Below, piece by piece: positions 6,198 to 14,203 of a stretch of 14,701 nucleotides of DNA. The notes under the pieces are model-generated. The model worked only from the letters and a program-made list of their open reading frames with translations. It was not told the DNA's origin and did no database searches. Source of the stretch: an uncultured bacterium (GTDB lineage: Bacteria > Bdellovibrionota_C > UBA2361 > SZUA-149 > CALKYB01); assembly GCA_938022485.1 (NCBI GenBank), contig CALIEE010000236.1, positions 1 to 14,701 on the forward strand, given 5' to 3'. The first letter of the stretch is position 1. The number at the start of each line of letters is the position of its first letter. A program made the position numbers and the translations under genes.

Positions 6198-6568
6198 GAG
6201 AAACCCTCCTAAGAATTTTTTACCTAACAATTTTTTATTCAACACCTAATTACCGTCGGCAAACTATCACAATCCATAATAAAAAATAATAAAAATCATA
6301 TATCATCTATGATTTCCGCTACTTACCTCTACAATTCAGCAGAGATCGAAATTATCGCCAAACACAGCGCATTGCCCTTCGCACTGGGGTCAAAAAATTG
6401 CTTCTAATAAACCACTAGACCTACTTCCAAACTAGACGGCGACTTAATTGTTCCGATTTTATCTAAAGTTTAGAGCAAATTAAGCCGAACAGACCTTACG
6501 GTGTCGTGAATTTGGGCCAAAGCTATAAGCTTTGTCTCACCTTATTATTAATTTGTCTGGAGTCCTCA
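6198..6568. other. Divergent intergenic region, no gene found
   Basis: This AT-rich stretch of about 370 bases separates the lipoprotein pair from the lyase gene. I see no credible gene or RNA gene in it. It holds an 8-bp inverted repeat, AAATCATA (6293-6300) with TATGATTT (6308-6315). A 13-bp palindrome TCTAAAGTTTAGA (6462-6474) lies inside a wider inverted repeat, CTTAATT (6443-6449) and AATTAAG (6478-6484). The last two are about 85-125 bases upstream of the lyase start and could be its operator. A GTG at 6506 in the lyase frame is probably not used. Confidence 0.5.
6234..6262 (-). promoter_or_regulatory. Candidate promoter of the lipoprotein pair
   Basis: On the minus strand TTGCCG (6262-6257) and AATAAA (6239-6234) are 17 bases apart, upstream of the AGGAGG and GTG of the first lipoprotein gene. 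Both boxes match the sigma-70 consensus only in part (4 of 6 each), and the surrounding DNA is AT-rich. Confidence 0.3.
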
Positions 6569-9500
6569 ATGAAGTCTTTACTGAAAGCTCTTACTCTTGG
6601 ATTTTTTTTCTTTCCTCTGACTTCTCAAGCGCAAACAGCTGATGGAATTTTCAACGGCTTTCTTAACCAGGTAAACATCCTAGAGTGCGAAAACTACTCT
6701 CCCAGAGAATCTAGTGTTGACTTAAGGCTCTTCGCTCAAGATGGAGAACCAATCCACAACAACAGTTTTGTAATTCCAGCAAATGGATCTAAGCACACTG
6801 TTCTTAACTCCTTGGTGGATATCACCAACATTTACGGAAGTCTGACTCTAGAAACTAACTCCGATAATTTACTAAGCTGCAGAACTGTTCTTTATGGAGC
6901 TAACCCAGGTCAAGGGCAAAAGAGAAACGATTTTATATACTCTATACCAGTTTCAGTTGGAAGCGCAGGAGTTCGGGGTGGAATCTTTACCACTTTAGAA
7001 ACATTGCCTAGACCAGCAACTACTTATAACTGGCTTACTATTTCCAATTCATCAAATTCAAACTTTTCTGCTTTTGTTGAATTCTTCAATTCCCAAGGAC
7101 AGAGGACGGGAACTTACTCAATAGAAAGCCTAAGACCTGGTGGTAGGCAGGATATAACAGTTGAGGAAGGAAACGGAGGAAGCTACAAGATTCATCCAAG
7201 CAATAACACACAGAGTTACAAGGCTTACCTTGTTCAATATGGCTCAGACCCTTCTAGCACCCTTAACTATTTTGCCTTCCCTTCCTTTTCACGAGCCTCC
7301 GATTGCGGTGGAGAGATCTTCCAAGCCTCGACGATGGGCACTTCTCATACCAAAAGTTGGTTAGATGTAGCAAACCTAGAAGGAAAAAGTCGCTCAGTAG
7401 AGCTGACTATTAGAAATCAGCAAGGAGATCTCCTTGACACTCAAAGACATACACTAGCTGCCAATAGCAAACTAAATGTTCAACTTAACTCAATTATTGA
7501 CCCCACAGGCTTTGGGGGAATCGGAACAGTCGAGCTGACATGCCCTTCCTCTACAAGTCAAATAACAGCACAGGTTACCCAGGCAGGTTCTCATGATAAC
7601 AGAGAAGCTACTTGGGCATACTCAGTGCAAAGCTCAAGCCAGGCAAGGGCTAATAAAGGACAAATAATAGGACTACCAGTAAACACTTTTCTCAGCTCTC
7701 TAAACTGGGTGAAGCTGTTCAATTCCAGTGCAAACTCAGTTTATCAAAGCTATTCGGTGTTCGATCAAACTGGGACAGAAAATACCAAAGATTTTAAAAG
7801 AGTTGCGGGAGGAGGCAGCTTGGATTTTAGTGCAGGTTCTTCACTCTCAGCTGATTCTATTGGATTAGTTAGAGTGAAAGGCTCAGATGATCAAACAATT
7901 GATGCCAGTCTCCTTCGAACTTATCCCGACAGTAGTGGAAGAATCTCTAATATTCTCTATATACCTGGTATTATTTTGGGAGAAGCTGAGTCCGGAGACT
8001 CCACCGGAGACTCTGGTAGTGCCTCAAGCAGCTCTTCTTCTGGCAATCCAGGAATTACTCCAAATGCCCCGTTAGTTAACCCAACAATTTCCAGTTTTCG
8101 AGTGAGACATCTTTCCCCTACCTCTGTGGAACTTTCAGTTGGTTTAAGCTCTGAAGGAAGAGTTAGAGTCCACTATGGAGAAACTGGAGAGCCGTTAAAT
8201 CAGGTAGAGCCAGGAGATAGTCGAGTTCAGCTAAACCACGTGTTCATTCTAGACAACCTTACTCCTGATACTATTCATACTTATGAAATGAGAATTTGGG
8301 CTGCCCAGAACGGTAATAATGCCGACACCACTGCTATCCAGACCTTCAAGACCCTTAGTGATTCAAGCAGTTCCAGCAGCTCTTCATCTGGTAACAATGG
8401 GATTACCAACCCGGTAGTAACCAGTGTTGCTGTTCGAAACTTATCCCCTACTTCCGTAGAACTTTCTGTAGGTTTAAACTCTGAAGGAAGAGTTAGAGTT
8501 TTCTACGGCGAAAGTGGAGATCCTTTGAATCAGATAGAGTCAGGAAACAGTAGAGTTCAGCTTGATCATGTCTTTGTTCTTGATAACCTAAAGCCAGACA
8601 CTATCCACGCCTATGAAATGAGAATTTGGGCTGCCAACAACGGTGACAATGCTGACACCACTACTATAAGATCATTTAAAACCTTGGCCAGCTCAAGTGG
8701 TAGCTCTAGCAGTTCGTCTAGTAGCTCATCTTCGAGCTCCAGCAGTAGCTCTTCTTCGTCGTCTTCAGGTGATAGTGGTATTTCATCACTTGTAAACTTA
8801 GCAGCAAACGGTGAGATAGATGATAGAACAGAACCTCTGGCTTTTCCTGGAGCTACTGGTCATGCTCGCTTTGCTTCAGGAGGACGAGGTGGAGAAGTTT
8901 ATTGTATCAATACCCTAGACGATATTGCCGTAGCCGGGGATGGACTTATCTCCTTCAGAGAAGCGATTACTGCAATTGGTGATGTTCCTCAAGGACCAAG
9001 AATTATAACTTTCTGCGTTAGCGGAGAGATTGAGACAAGCCTTGAAAATCTGCCACTTATCTCATTTGGCGACGGAGATATGACAGTTGCCTGTCAGACT
9101 GCTCCCTCCCCTGGGGTTGTTTTTACAGGCCTACGACCTTTTAGCTTGGACAACGAAGCTGACAATATTATTATTCGCCATTGCGATATCAAACCTAAGG
9201 ATACTTTAAGCCCTGGAGCAAATACAACAGCTAGAACTGTCACTATGGGTGGAGGAAATGGCGTTGCTCCGGATAATATTATGCTAGACCATCTCTCAGG
9301 AGTGTGGTCGACTGATGATGGGATTTCGGTACATGTAGGAGCGCGTAATCCTCTAACCACTGCTCCATCCACGATATCAGTCACCCACTCAATCATGGGT
9401 GAAGGAGATACTACCTGTCTGCGTAACGATTTTGAGTGTGGCACCACTTCCTTCCCTGGAAATGGCGGGGTGCAGGGCCCCTATACTTTCCCTAACCACT

Positions 9501-10348
9501 CCATGGGCGCTCACTTCTCATCCTCTAATGGAAACAGGGTCAACAACATTTCTTTTATTGCTAACGCTTTTGTTAATACACAGGCTCGAGCTCCTATGCT
9601 AAGAGGAGTAGGTCCAGCTGAGCTTTATCAAAACATCATCAGCAACACCCGAGGTCAGGGCATATTTATTGTGACGCCACCAACCGGTGGAGCCGTAAAC
9701 CATGCCTACGTTGAAGATAACATCATAAAGGATGGTCCAGACTCACTGAGAAACAATGATCATCTTGTCTACAGTGGTGGACAATTCATCGTTAACGGAA
9801 ATCAGCGATTTCACTATGACGGAACAGTAGTCAATGACTATAAGGGTAATGGAAAAGGACGTTCTGAGGAACTACCTAGCTCTGGGCGTCAGTATACTAC
9901 AGGAGACAATCAACTTAATCTGGCCTGTATCGGGGCTTCAAAACCATTCCGTGACTCCGCTGATGATAGATTGGTCTCTGAGATTAACGGGACAGGTCCA
10001 ACGCCACGTGTTTCTGAAAATGCTGAGGTTGGAATTGGACCACGAGTTCCCCCAATTGTTCCACCTTGTCTTGCAGGTCAGCCTTGTTTTTACGAAGGAT
10101 CTGTTAACGACCAGGGTCAAAGAGACTATTCCGACTATCAGTCAGTTGTCAGACACCCTGTAAACTACGATACCGATAACGATGGCATTGCAGATGACTT
10201 TGAGCGAGTGCTAATCAGTCAGTTTTCACATCTTAGGTCTCTTGCCGATATTGACCACACAACCAATGCCGATGGTGACCAGTATCTGGACGTTGAAGAG
10301 TTTATCAACGCCTTAGCCAGGTGCCCAGGGGTCAGTGAAGGGTTTTAG
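6569..10348 (+). CDS. Secreted modular pectate-lyase-like protein (PL1-type fold)
   Basis: The start is the ATG at 6569, with GGAG six bases before it and a clean signal peptide (cleavage near SQA-QT, 21/22), giving 1259 residues. In order: about 28-465 holds several beta-rich modules sharing 'NWL.I.NSS' and 'F.N.QG' patterns; a Ser linker (about 471-500); two near-identical fibronectin-III-like repeats (about 504-596 and 614-706) joined by a second Ser linker; and a run of more than 20 serines (about 708-733). A right-handed beta-helix lyase domain follows at about 755-1190. It carries the signatures AFPGATGHARFASGGRGGEVY (shortened, near 757), TVACQTAPSPG, IIIRHCDIKP, LDHLSGVWSTDDGISVH and HSMG. 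The C-terminus has two EF-hand-like Ca sites, DTDNDGIADDFE (near 1201) and NADGDQYLDVEEF. Family PL1 pectate lyases cleave polygalacturonate by beta-elimination with Ca. Here the substrate is only inferred. It is probably secreted to degrade plant or algal polysaccharide. Confidence 0.85.
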   Translation: MKSLLKALTLGFFFFPLTSQAQTADGIFNGFLNQVNILECENYSPRESSVDLRLFAQDGEPIHNNSFVIPANGSKHTVLNSLVDITNIYGSLTLETNSDNLLSCRTVLYGANPGQGQKRNDFIYSIPVSVGSAGVRGGIFTTLETLPRPATTYNWLTISNSSNSNFSAFVEFFNSQGQRTGTYSIESLRPGGRQDITVEEGNGGSYKIHPSNNTQSYKAYLVQYGSDPSSTLNYFAFPSFSRASDCGGEIFQASTMGTSHTKSWLDVANLEGKSRSVELTIRNQQGDLLDTQRHTLAANSKLNVQLNSIIDPTGFGGIGTVELTCPSSTSQITAQVTQAGSHDNREATWAYSVQSSSQARANKGQIIGLPVNTFLSSLNWVKLFNSSANSVYQSYSVFDQTGTENTKDFKRVAGGGSLDFSAGSSLSADSIGLVRVKGSDDQTIDASLLRTYPDSSGRISNILYIPGIILGEAESGDSTGDSGSASSSSSSGNPGITPNAPLVNPTISSFRVRHLSPTSVELSVGLSSEGRVRVHYGETGEPLNQVEPGDSRVQLNHVFILDNLTPDTIHTYEMRIWAAQNGNNADTTAIQTFKTLSDSSSSSSSSSGNNGITNPVVTSVAVRNLSPTSVELSVGLNSEGRVRVFYGESGDPLNQIESGNSRVQLDHVFVLDNLKPDTIHAYEMRIWAANNGDNADTTTIRSFKTLASSSGSSSSSSSSSSSSSSSSSSSSSSGDSGISSLVNLAANGEIDDRTEPLAFPGATGHARFASGGRGGEVYCINTLDDIAVAGDGLISFREAITAIGDVPQGPRIITFCVSGEIETSLENLPLISFGDGDMTVACQTAPSPGVVFTGLRPFSLDNEADNIIIRHCDIKPKDTLSPGANTTARTVTMGGGNGVAPDNIMLDHLSGVWSTDDGISVHVGARNPLTTAPSTISVTHSIMGEGDTTCLRNDFECGTTSFPGNGGVQGPYTFPNHSMGAHFSSSNGNRVNNISFIANAFVNTQARAPMLRGVGPAELYQNIISNTRGQGIFIVTPPTGGAVNHAYVEDNIIKDGPDSLRNNDHLVYSGGQFIVNGNQRFHYDGTVVNDYKGNGKGRSEELPSSGRQYTTGDNQLNLACIGASKPFRDSADDRLVSEINGTGPTPRVSENAEVGIGPRVPPIVPPCLAGQPCFYEGSVNDQGQRDYSDYQSVVRHPVNYDTDNDGIADDFERVLISQFSHLRSLADIDHTTNADGDQYLDVEEFINALARCPGVSEGF
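8079..8688 (+). repeat. Tandem duplication of a fibronectin-III-like module in the lyase
   Basis: Two copies lie exactly 330 bases (110 codons) apart, for example LSPTSVELSVGL at 8110-8145 and at 8440-8475. Shared segments include EGRVRV, SRVQL.HVF.LDNL.PDTIH.YEMRIWAA and NADTT. The DNA is similar but differs at many third positions, so the duplication is not very recent and the protein has been kept under selection. Each copy is followed by a serine linker. They probably act as spacers or carbohydrate or surface contacts. Confidence 0.8.
8690..8769 (+). repeat. Poly-serine linker coding tract
   Basis: More than 20 serines in a row use a mixture of AGC, AGT, TCT, TCA, TCC and TCG codons. The tract is therefore a protein-level repeat rather than a simple DNA microsatellite, which should reduce slippage. 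Long Ser linkers between modules are known from secreted polysaccharide-degrading enzymes of marine bacteria such as Saccharophagus and Cellvibrio. Confidence 0.85.
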
Positions 10349-10483
10349 ACCAAGACAACACACTGTCTCTATGGAACTTTTTGGCCAGGATGGTGTGAGC
10401 GAAGGTGTAGGAGAATCAAAGACTTTTAGAATTCGTTAGGCAATCCTGGAATCGGGAGGCCTTCAAAGGTGTTGGCTTTGAAT

Positions 10484-10518
10484 ACAAAAAGGGAAACGGA
10501 GACTCCAAAGAGCCTCCG
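10484..10518 (-). terminator. Intrinsic terminator of the DUF4332 gene
   Basis: Read on the minus strand, CGGAGGCTC (10518-10510), loop TTTG, GAGTCTCCG (10505-10497) form a 9-bp stem with one G-U pair. A T-rich stretch follows, including TTTTT at 10490-10486. It lies 17 bases past the stop of the 10535-10939 gene. It may also limit read-through from the convergent lyase gene. Confidence 0.7.
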
Positions 10519-10534
10519 CCAGCCTAACACAGTT

Positions 10535-10939
10535 TTAGTGGCTTACCTTTTTAGGAAGGGTCTTAGCCTGCTCTACCCATGTAGAAACCTGATCTCCTGA
10601 AGGAAGAGACCTAACCAAGCTTTTCTCTTTGTTAATTTCCTCTAGCTTTTGATGAAGGTTTTCTGGTTTCCTTTGAGCTAACTCTGGAACAGTGTCTACA
10701 CCTGCACACTCGAGAAGGTCAGCATACTCTTCTCCGACACCTTTAATTCGGCAAAGGTCGGCCCTGTTCGTCCAGTTAAGAATCTGCTTCTCAGAAATTC
10801 CAGACTTTTCGGCTATAGCCACCCTTCCCTTTTTCTCTGCACACTGCTCTAAAAGTTGCTCACGAGTCGTAATACCACAACCTTCTAATTTCTCAGCGTT
10901 AGCAGGTCCTATTCCTTCAATTTCAGTTATCTTGGCCAT
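10535..10939 (-). CDS. DUF4332 helix-hairpin-helix protein
   Basis: The 134-residue cytoplasmic protein starts at an ATG with GGAG eight bases upstream. It has two helix-hairpin-helix motifs, IEGIGPANAEKL (7-18) and IKGVGEEYADLLECAGVDTV (65-84), with a third helical segment GISEKQILNWTNRADL (47-62) between them. The layout and the ending (ENLHQKLEEINKEK, then LPSGDQVSTWVEQAK) match the DUF4332 family. HhH pairs generally bind the DNA backbone without sequence preference. No enzyme domain is attached, so a role as a DNA-binding or protein-binding accessory is the most that can be said. It appears to be a single-gene unit with its own promoter and terminator. Confidence 0.85.
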   Translation of the reverse strand: MAKITEIEGIGPANAEKLEGCGITTREQLLEQCAEKKGRVAIAEKSGISEKQILNWTNRADLCRIKGVGEEYADLLECAGVDTVPELAQRKPENLHQKLEEINKEKSLVRSLPSGDQVSTWVEQAKTLPKKVSH

Positions 10940-10977
10940 GTTAGTTTCTCCAGAAATACTAGACTTTACTGTTTAGA

Positions 10978-11006
10978 AAAGTAACGAAGACTACTTTTAG
11001 GGTCAA
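10978..11006 (-). promoter_or_regulatory. Candidate promoter of the DUF4332 gene
   Basis: On the minus strand TTGACC (11006-11001) and TACTTT (10983-10978) have the ideal 17-base spacing and lie about 40 bases before the ATG. The -35 is good (5 of 6) and the -10 poor (3 of 6). Confidence 0.3.
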
Positions 11007-11082
11007 ATCCGCGTTAAATTGAGCAGATCATCGTCCTTTCAGAGTTTAGGCCACATCATATCTTACCGGGTGGTAATATTAG

Positions 11083-11910
11083 CTATTGACTATTAAGACC
11101 CCAATCATAGTCGACATAATGAAATTGATAAGCTGGATCCGCCAAGTAGCTTTTTTGCTCAGTAGCTATATAGCTTTTTAAATACTCACGAATATCTCCA
11201 AAATCCTCAGCAAACCAGTTCAGTATTGGAGATAATTTAATTATTTTATTCTCCTTATCTATTGAGAAGTTTCTTTGCTCGGAGAAAAACTTTCTAGTTT
11301 CATCCTCTAACTGCTCTTCAAGCTTATCGCCCTCAAAAACATATCTAGGCAATCTTGGACAACCAATGGAAGCGCAGTTCAATGCAAAATGAATCCTTGG
11401 CTCTTTATACCTTTCCCTAATTAATGAGTTCTCTAAGTTATAAAGGTTAATTTGTTTTCCACCGAAAATCTGCTTTTGGAAGAAGAAGAAACCACTCAGC
11501 TCAGGGAAGAAAAAGGCCAGGGATGGAGGCTCAACATCTGAAAGACTATCAATAGGGTAGTACCGGAGCACTGTCGTGATAGTGGCAGCGTTGTAAGCAT
11601 TGATCCAGTAAGCTAGTTCATAACTTCTGCTAGGAAATAATTTCGGGTGACTATCAGGACTAAAGGTAGCAATGGATGAATAATATTGATCGAGCTCAGC
11701 TCGATCTTTCTTCAGCGCCAAATAGTTAACTCGACCTTGGTCATTAACAAACTGTTTAAGAACTCTATCGAACTGATCATGCGCAAAAACCTTAGGAATA
11801 GCATTTTTAGGTTGGTAAGTTTTAGGCGTTATTACTGTAGAACAAGCATTAACGAATAAAAGAATCAGCAGGACATAAATTATTTTAATATTGGAAAAAA
11901 TGAGCTTCAC
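11083..11910 (-). CDS. DUF547 lipoprotein
   Basis: The start is a GTG at 11910 with GGGGGA about 7 bases before it, and the product is 275 residues. The signal sequence ends in VNAC (Cys23), so the protein is a probable lipoprotein. The DUF547 domain spans about 45-240, with YWINAYNAATITTVLRYYPI (101-120), LENSLIRERY (159-168) and HFALNCASIGCPRLP (174-188). Cys179 and Cys184 fall in the family's conserved segment. DUF547 has been noted as resembling papain- or transglutaminase-like folds, but no activity is established that I can cite. The gene begins 2 bases after the stop of the radical SAM gene, so the two are translationally coupled. An envelope partner of the radical SAM product, or a processor of its product, is an inference from this pairing. 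Confidence 0.88.
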   Translation of the reverse strand: MKLIFSNIKIIYVLLILLFVNACSTVITPKTYQPKNAIPKVFAHDQFDRVLKQFVNDQGRVNYLALKKDRAELDQYYSSIATFSPDSHPKLFPSRSYELAYWINAYNAATITTVLRYYPIDSLSDVEPPSLAFFFPELSGFFFFQKQIFGGKQINLYNLENSLIRERYKEPRIHFALNCASIGCPRLPRYVFEGDKLEEQLEDETRKFFSEQRNFSIDKENKIIKLSPILNWFAEDFGDIREYLKSYIATEQKSYLADPAYQFHYVDYDWGLNSQ

Positions 11911-11912
11911 GT

Positions 11913-13241
11913 TTAATCCCCCACTACCTTAAGCTTCGGACTTGCCAAATCACTATAATACTCAGACCTTTTACCAAGAGCATTAAATTCACACATAGAT
12001 ACCAGCTCATCTCTGAAGGGAACCATAAAGCTGCAATACTTAAGTCTCTCTTGCCCAAGAGGGGTAGCAAGCTCGCTACTATCCATAAAATGATGAGTGA
12101 TCACAGTAAACCTGCTCAATTTTGAGCGTCTTAATAGTAGGTCCTTTACTAAGGATAGCCTAGCTCCTGGTTGATATTCTCCAAGTAAACGGAAAAGATA
12201 GCTAGGCAATGATTTGAAGAAAAAAGAAGGTTTAGAGGCTATCATCTTGACTACCAACCTAGCTTTCTCAAAACTAGAGCCTCCTCTCATGCTGATACCT
12301 GACCATCGCTCATAGTATTCTCCAAGCAAAGCCTTGTCAGCTTCATCCTCCGCCATAGACATTCTTCTGTAGCATAACTCGCCGTTTCCTCTTTTTAAAA
12401 CGAAGCCAAAAACAAAACGGCTGCACTCAGGGTGCCCCATCCACCACTGAGATTTATCAGAATAATCCTTTCCGGCTGGAGCCATGCCTTGAAGACCTTT
12501 CTCCACTTCCTTCCAAACATTTTGGTAACCTAGGTCACCAACCTCTGATTCCGTTCTTCCAACATGAGCCACAGGTAAAAAGCTTACTATTCTAAAGGCA
12601 TCGCTATTGGCGGCAAACCACCTAGCAACATGAGAGACTTCACTAAGGTTCTGCTCACTGACAGTTACAGTAGAGGCAGCCCTAAGCCTAACTCCAGTTG
12701 CTTTCCTTACACTTCTTACAAGCTCCGCGAACTCTTCTCGCAAAGGCATAAGCTCGTCCTCTGAGGTCGCATACTTATACTCTTTACCAAAACGTCCCCG
12801 CTGGGTGGTATCAATATGAATACTTACTTCTCTCAGACCTCCTTCTCTCACCAAACTATATAAAAACTCTGGATCTCTTCTAAAATGGTCTCCATGGGTC
12901 ATAATTATTGGGACCAGTTCAATCTCCTTGGCGTAGTTCAGAATTGAAATTATCTCTTCAGGGTCCCTTAAGGTAATCTCACCATCTGTTAACTGTAGAT
13001 TCCCCCACTTCCCGAGGTAGGTTCTTAGCAGCCGCATCTGTCCCTTAATCTCTTCAAGAGAAGCTGCGGGTATCTGATTAGCCTCTTTACCTAAGTAACA
13101 ACCGCGACACGCAAAATCACAACGAGGCATAGCGCCAACAGTGGCCCCACAGCCTTCCTCATTTAAGCCATACATTTGCTGAAGAGTTTGGAACTCCGCG
13201 GGAAGCTGGTCCCACTTTTGTTTCAATAAGCTACTAGACAT
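11913..13241 (-). CDS. Radical SAM enzyme, possibly Tes/MJ0619 (COG1964)-like
   Basis: The 442-residue enzyme carries the radical SAM cluster motif CDFACRGC (Cys41, Cys45, Cys48), which binds a [4Fe-4S] cluster and cleaves S-adenosylmethionine. LQLTDGEITLRDPEE (83-96) corresponds to the GGEP-type SAM-binding motif, here DGEI. There are only eight cysteines: the three above, Cys31, and Cys273, Cys290, Cys403 and Cys417. The last four could hold one auxiliary cluster. HHFMD (383-387) followed by RLKYC and CEFNAL resembles the C-terminal pattern I recall from COG1964 enzymes such as the archaeal tetraether lipid synthase Tes. The N-terminal Cys-rich rubredoxin-like part of those proteins is absent. 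The gene is coupled to a DUF547 lipoprotein and lies beside fabI. The start ATG has only a weak ribosome-binding site. Radical SAM is certain; the subfamily is a reasoned guess and the substrate is unknown. Confidence 0.88.
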   Translation of the reverse strand: MSSSLLKQKWDQLPAEFQTLQQMYGLNEEGCGATVGAMPRCDFACRGCYLGKEANQIPAASLEEIKGQMRLLRTYLGKWGNLQLTDGEITLRDPEEIISILNYAKEIELVPIIMTHGDHFRRDPEFLYSLVREGGLREVSIHIDTTQRGRFGKEYKYATSEDELMPLREEFAELVRSVRKATGVRLRAASTVTVSEQNLSEVSHVARWFAANSDAFRIVSFLPVAHVGRTESEVGDLGYQNVWKEVEKGLQGMAPAGKDYSDKSQWWMGHPECSRFVFGFVLKRGNGELCYRRMSMAEDEADKALLGEYYERWSGISMRGGSSFEKARLVVKMIASKPSFFFKSLPSYLFRLLGEYQPGARLSLVKDLLLRRSKLSRFTVITHHFMDSSELATPLGQERLKYCSFMVPFRDELVSMCEFNALGKRSEYYSDLASPKLKVVGD

Positions 13242-13355
13242 AAAATCTATCTTACAAAGATCCGGTAACTAAAAGTCTATAAACCAATACGAATAGAGGC
13301 TAGGTAAAGTTACCAAAACCTGAAATCAGCAAAAACTAACTAAGTGAGGTAGGGG

Positions 13356-13376
13356 AAAATAAGAGGCTAGCTCTTA
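13356..13376 (-). terminator. Short terminator built on the fabI stop codon
   Basis: On the minus strand TAAGAG (13376-13371, beginning with the fabI stop codon), loop CTAGC, CTCTTA (13365-13360) form a 6-bp stem followed by TTTT (13359-13356). The stem is short and AT-rich, so termination may be partial and some transcripts could continue into the radical SAM gene. Confidence 0.5.
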
Positions 13377-14150
13377 AAGAGCAGTCGTACTAAAGCCACA
13401 GTCCACAAAGTGAACTTCTCCTGTCACTGCTGAGGAAAGGTCACTGGCGAAGTAAACAGCGGATTTTCCGCAGTCTTCTATCGTTGTCAGCCTTTTTAAA
13501 GGAGCTCTTTCTTCAAATTGGCCAAGAAGAGTTTTAAAACTTGCTATTCCTGAGGCAGCTAAGGTTCTAATTGGCCCAGCGCTAATGGCGTTGACTCTAA
13601 TTCCATCTGTCCCAAGGTCAGCAGCCAATTCTCGCACACTCGCCTCTAGTGCTGCCTTTGCTACTCCCATCAAGCGGTAATTTGGTACAACACTAGTGGC
13701 TCCTAGATAGCTGAGCGTCATTATAGAGCCACCTTCATTCATTAGTCTCGCTGCCTGATTCGTAATAGCAACTAAAGAGTAAGCACTAATATCAAGTGCT
13801 AGCTTGAAACCGTCCCTTGAAGTTTTATGAAATCTATCTTTTAAGTCGGCTCCATCAGCGAAGGCAACTGAATGCACAACAAAGTCCAAACCTCCCCAGG
13901 CTTTTTCAACTTCATTAAACACATTCTCAATATGCTGATCGTTCTGAACGTCACATTCAAGTATCAGTTCAGCTCCCAGCTCTTCCGCCAAAGGACGAAC
14001 TCTTTTTTCTAGAGCTTCATTAAGATAAGTAAAGGCAAGTTCTGCGCCCTGCTCCTTCATTGCCTGCGCAATACCCCAGGCAATGCTCTTCTTATTTGCC
14101 AAGCCAAAGATAATACCTTTCTTACCAGCAAGAATGTTACTGTTTTCCAT
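13374..14150 (-). CDS. fabI: Enoyl-ACP reductase (NADH-type) FabI
   Basis: FabI catalyses the last reduction of each fatty-acid elongation cycle, trans-2-enoyl-ACP to acyl-ACP. The 258-residue protein has the normal family length. It shows the nucleotide-binding GLANKKSIAWGIA (16-28), CDVQND (66-71) and HSVAFAD (93-99). The catalytic pair is Tyr158 with Lys165 (Y-x6-K), and Tyr148 is the second conserved tyrosine. SAGPIRTLAASGI in the substrate loop and the C-terminal GEVHFVDCGFS are also typical. The residue matching E. coli Gly93 is Ala, as in several natural FabIs, so no inhibitor resistance is implied. GGAGG lies 10 bases before the ATG. The gene follows rplQ with a 60-base gap, perhaps read partly from the ribosomal operon. 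It is complete and probably essential. Confidence 0.96.
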   Translation of the reverse strand: MENSNILAGKKGIIFGLANKKSIAWGIAQAMKEQGAELAFTYLNEALEKRVRPLAEELGAELILECDVQNDQHIENVFNEVEKAWGGLDFVVHSVAFADGADLKDRFHKTSRDGFKLALDISAYSLVAITNQAARLMNEGGSIMTLSYLGATSVVPNYRLMGVAKAALEASVRELAADLGTDGIRVNAISAGPIRTLAASGIASFKTLLGQFEERAPLKRLTTIEDCGKSAVYFASDLSSAVTGEVHFVDCGFSTTAL

Positions 14151-14203
14151 TGCCTCGGTGCCTCCGGGTGTTTGTTGAGTATATTATTTTGAAAAAGCGA
14201 TTA

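Noticed and set aside
6198..6245. Upstream ATG start for the Arg/Gln-rich lipoprotein
   Set aside because: The perfect AGGAGG is located inside this segment and points to the GTG at 6197.
6506..6568. An upstream GTG start for the lyase that adds 21 residues
   Set aside because: There is no ribosome-binding site before it, and the added residues would precede a normal signal peptide. The ATG at 6569 has GGAG at good spacing.
8690..8769. Serine tract as a CRISPR-like or microsatellite repeat
   Set aside because: It is within an open reading frame, has mixed codons and no regular repeat-spacer pattern.
11061..11079. TTACC/GGTAA stem after the DUF547 gene as a terminator
   Set aside because: The stem has only five pairs and no T run follows it on the minus strand.
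13650..13880. Ala in place of Gly93 of FabI as a triclosan-resistance mutation
   Set aside because: Ala at this site is natural in other FabI proteins, so it does not show resistance.
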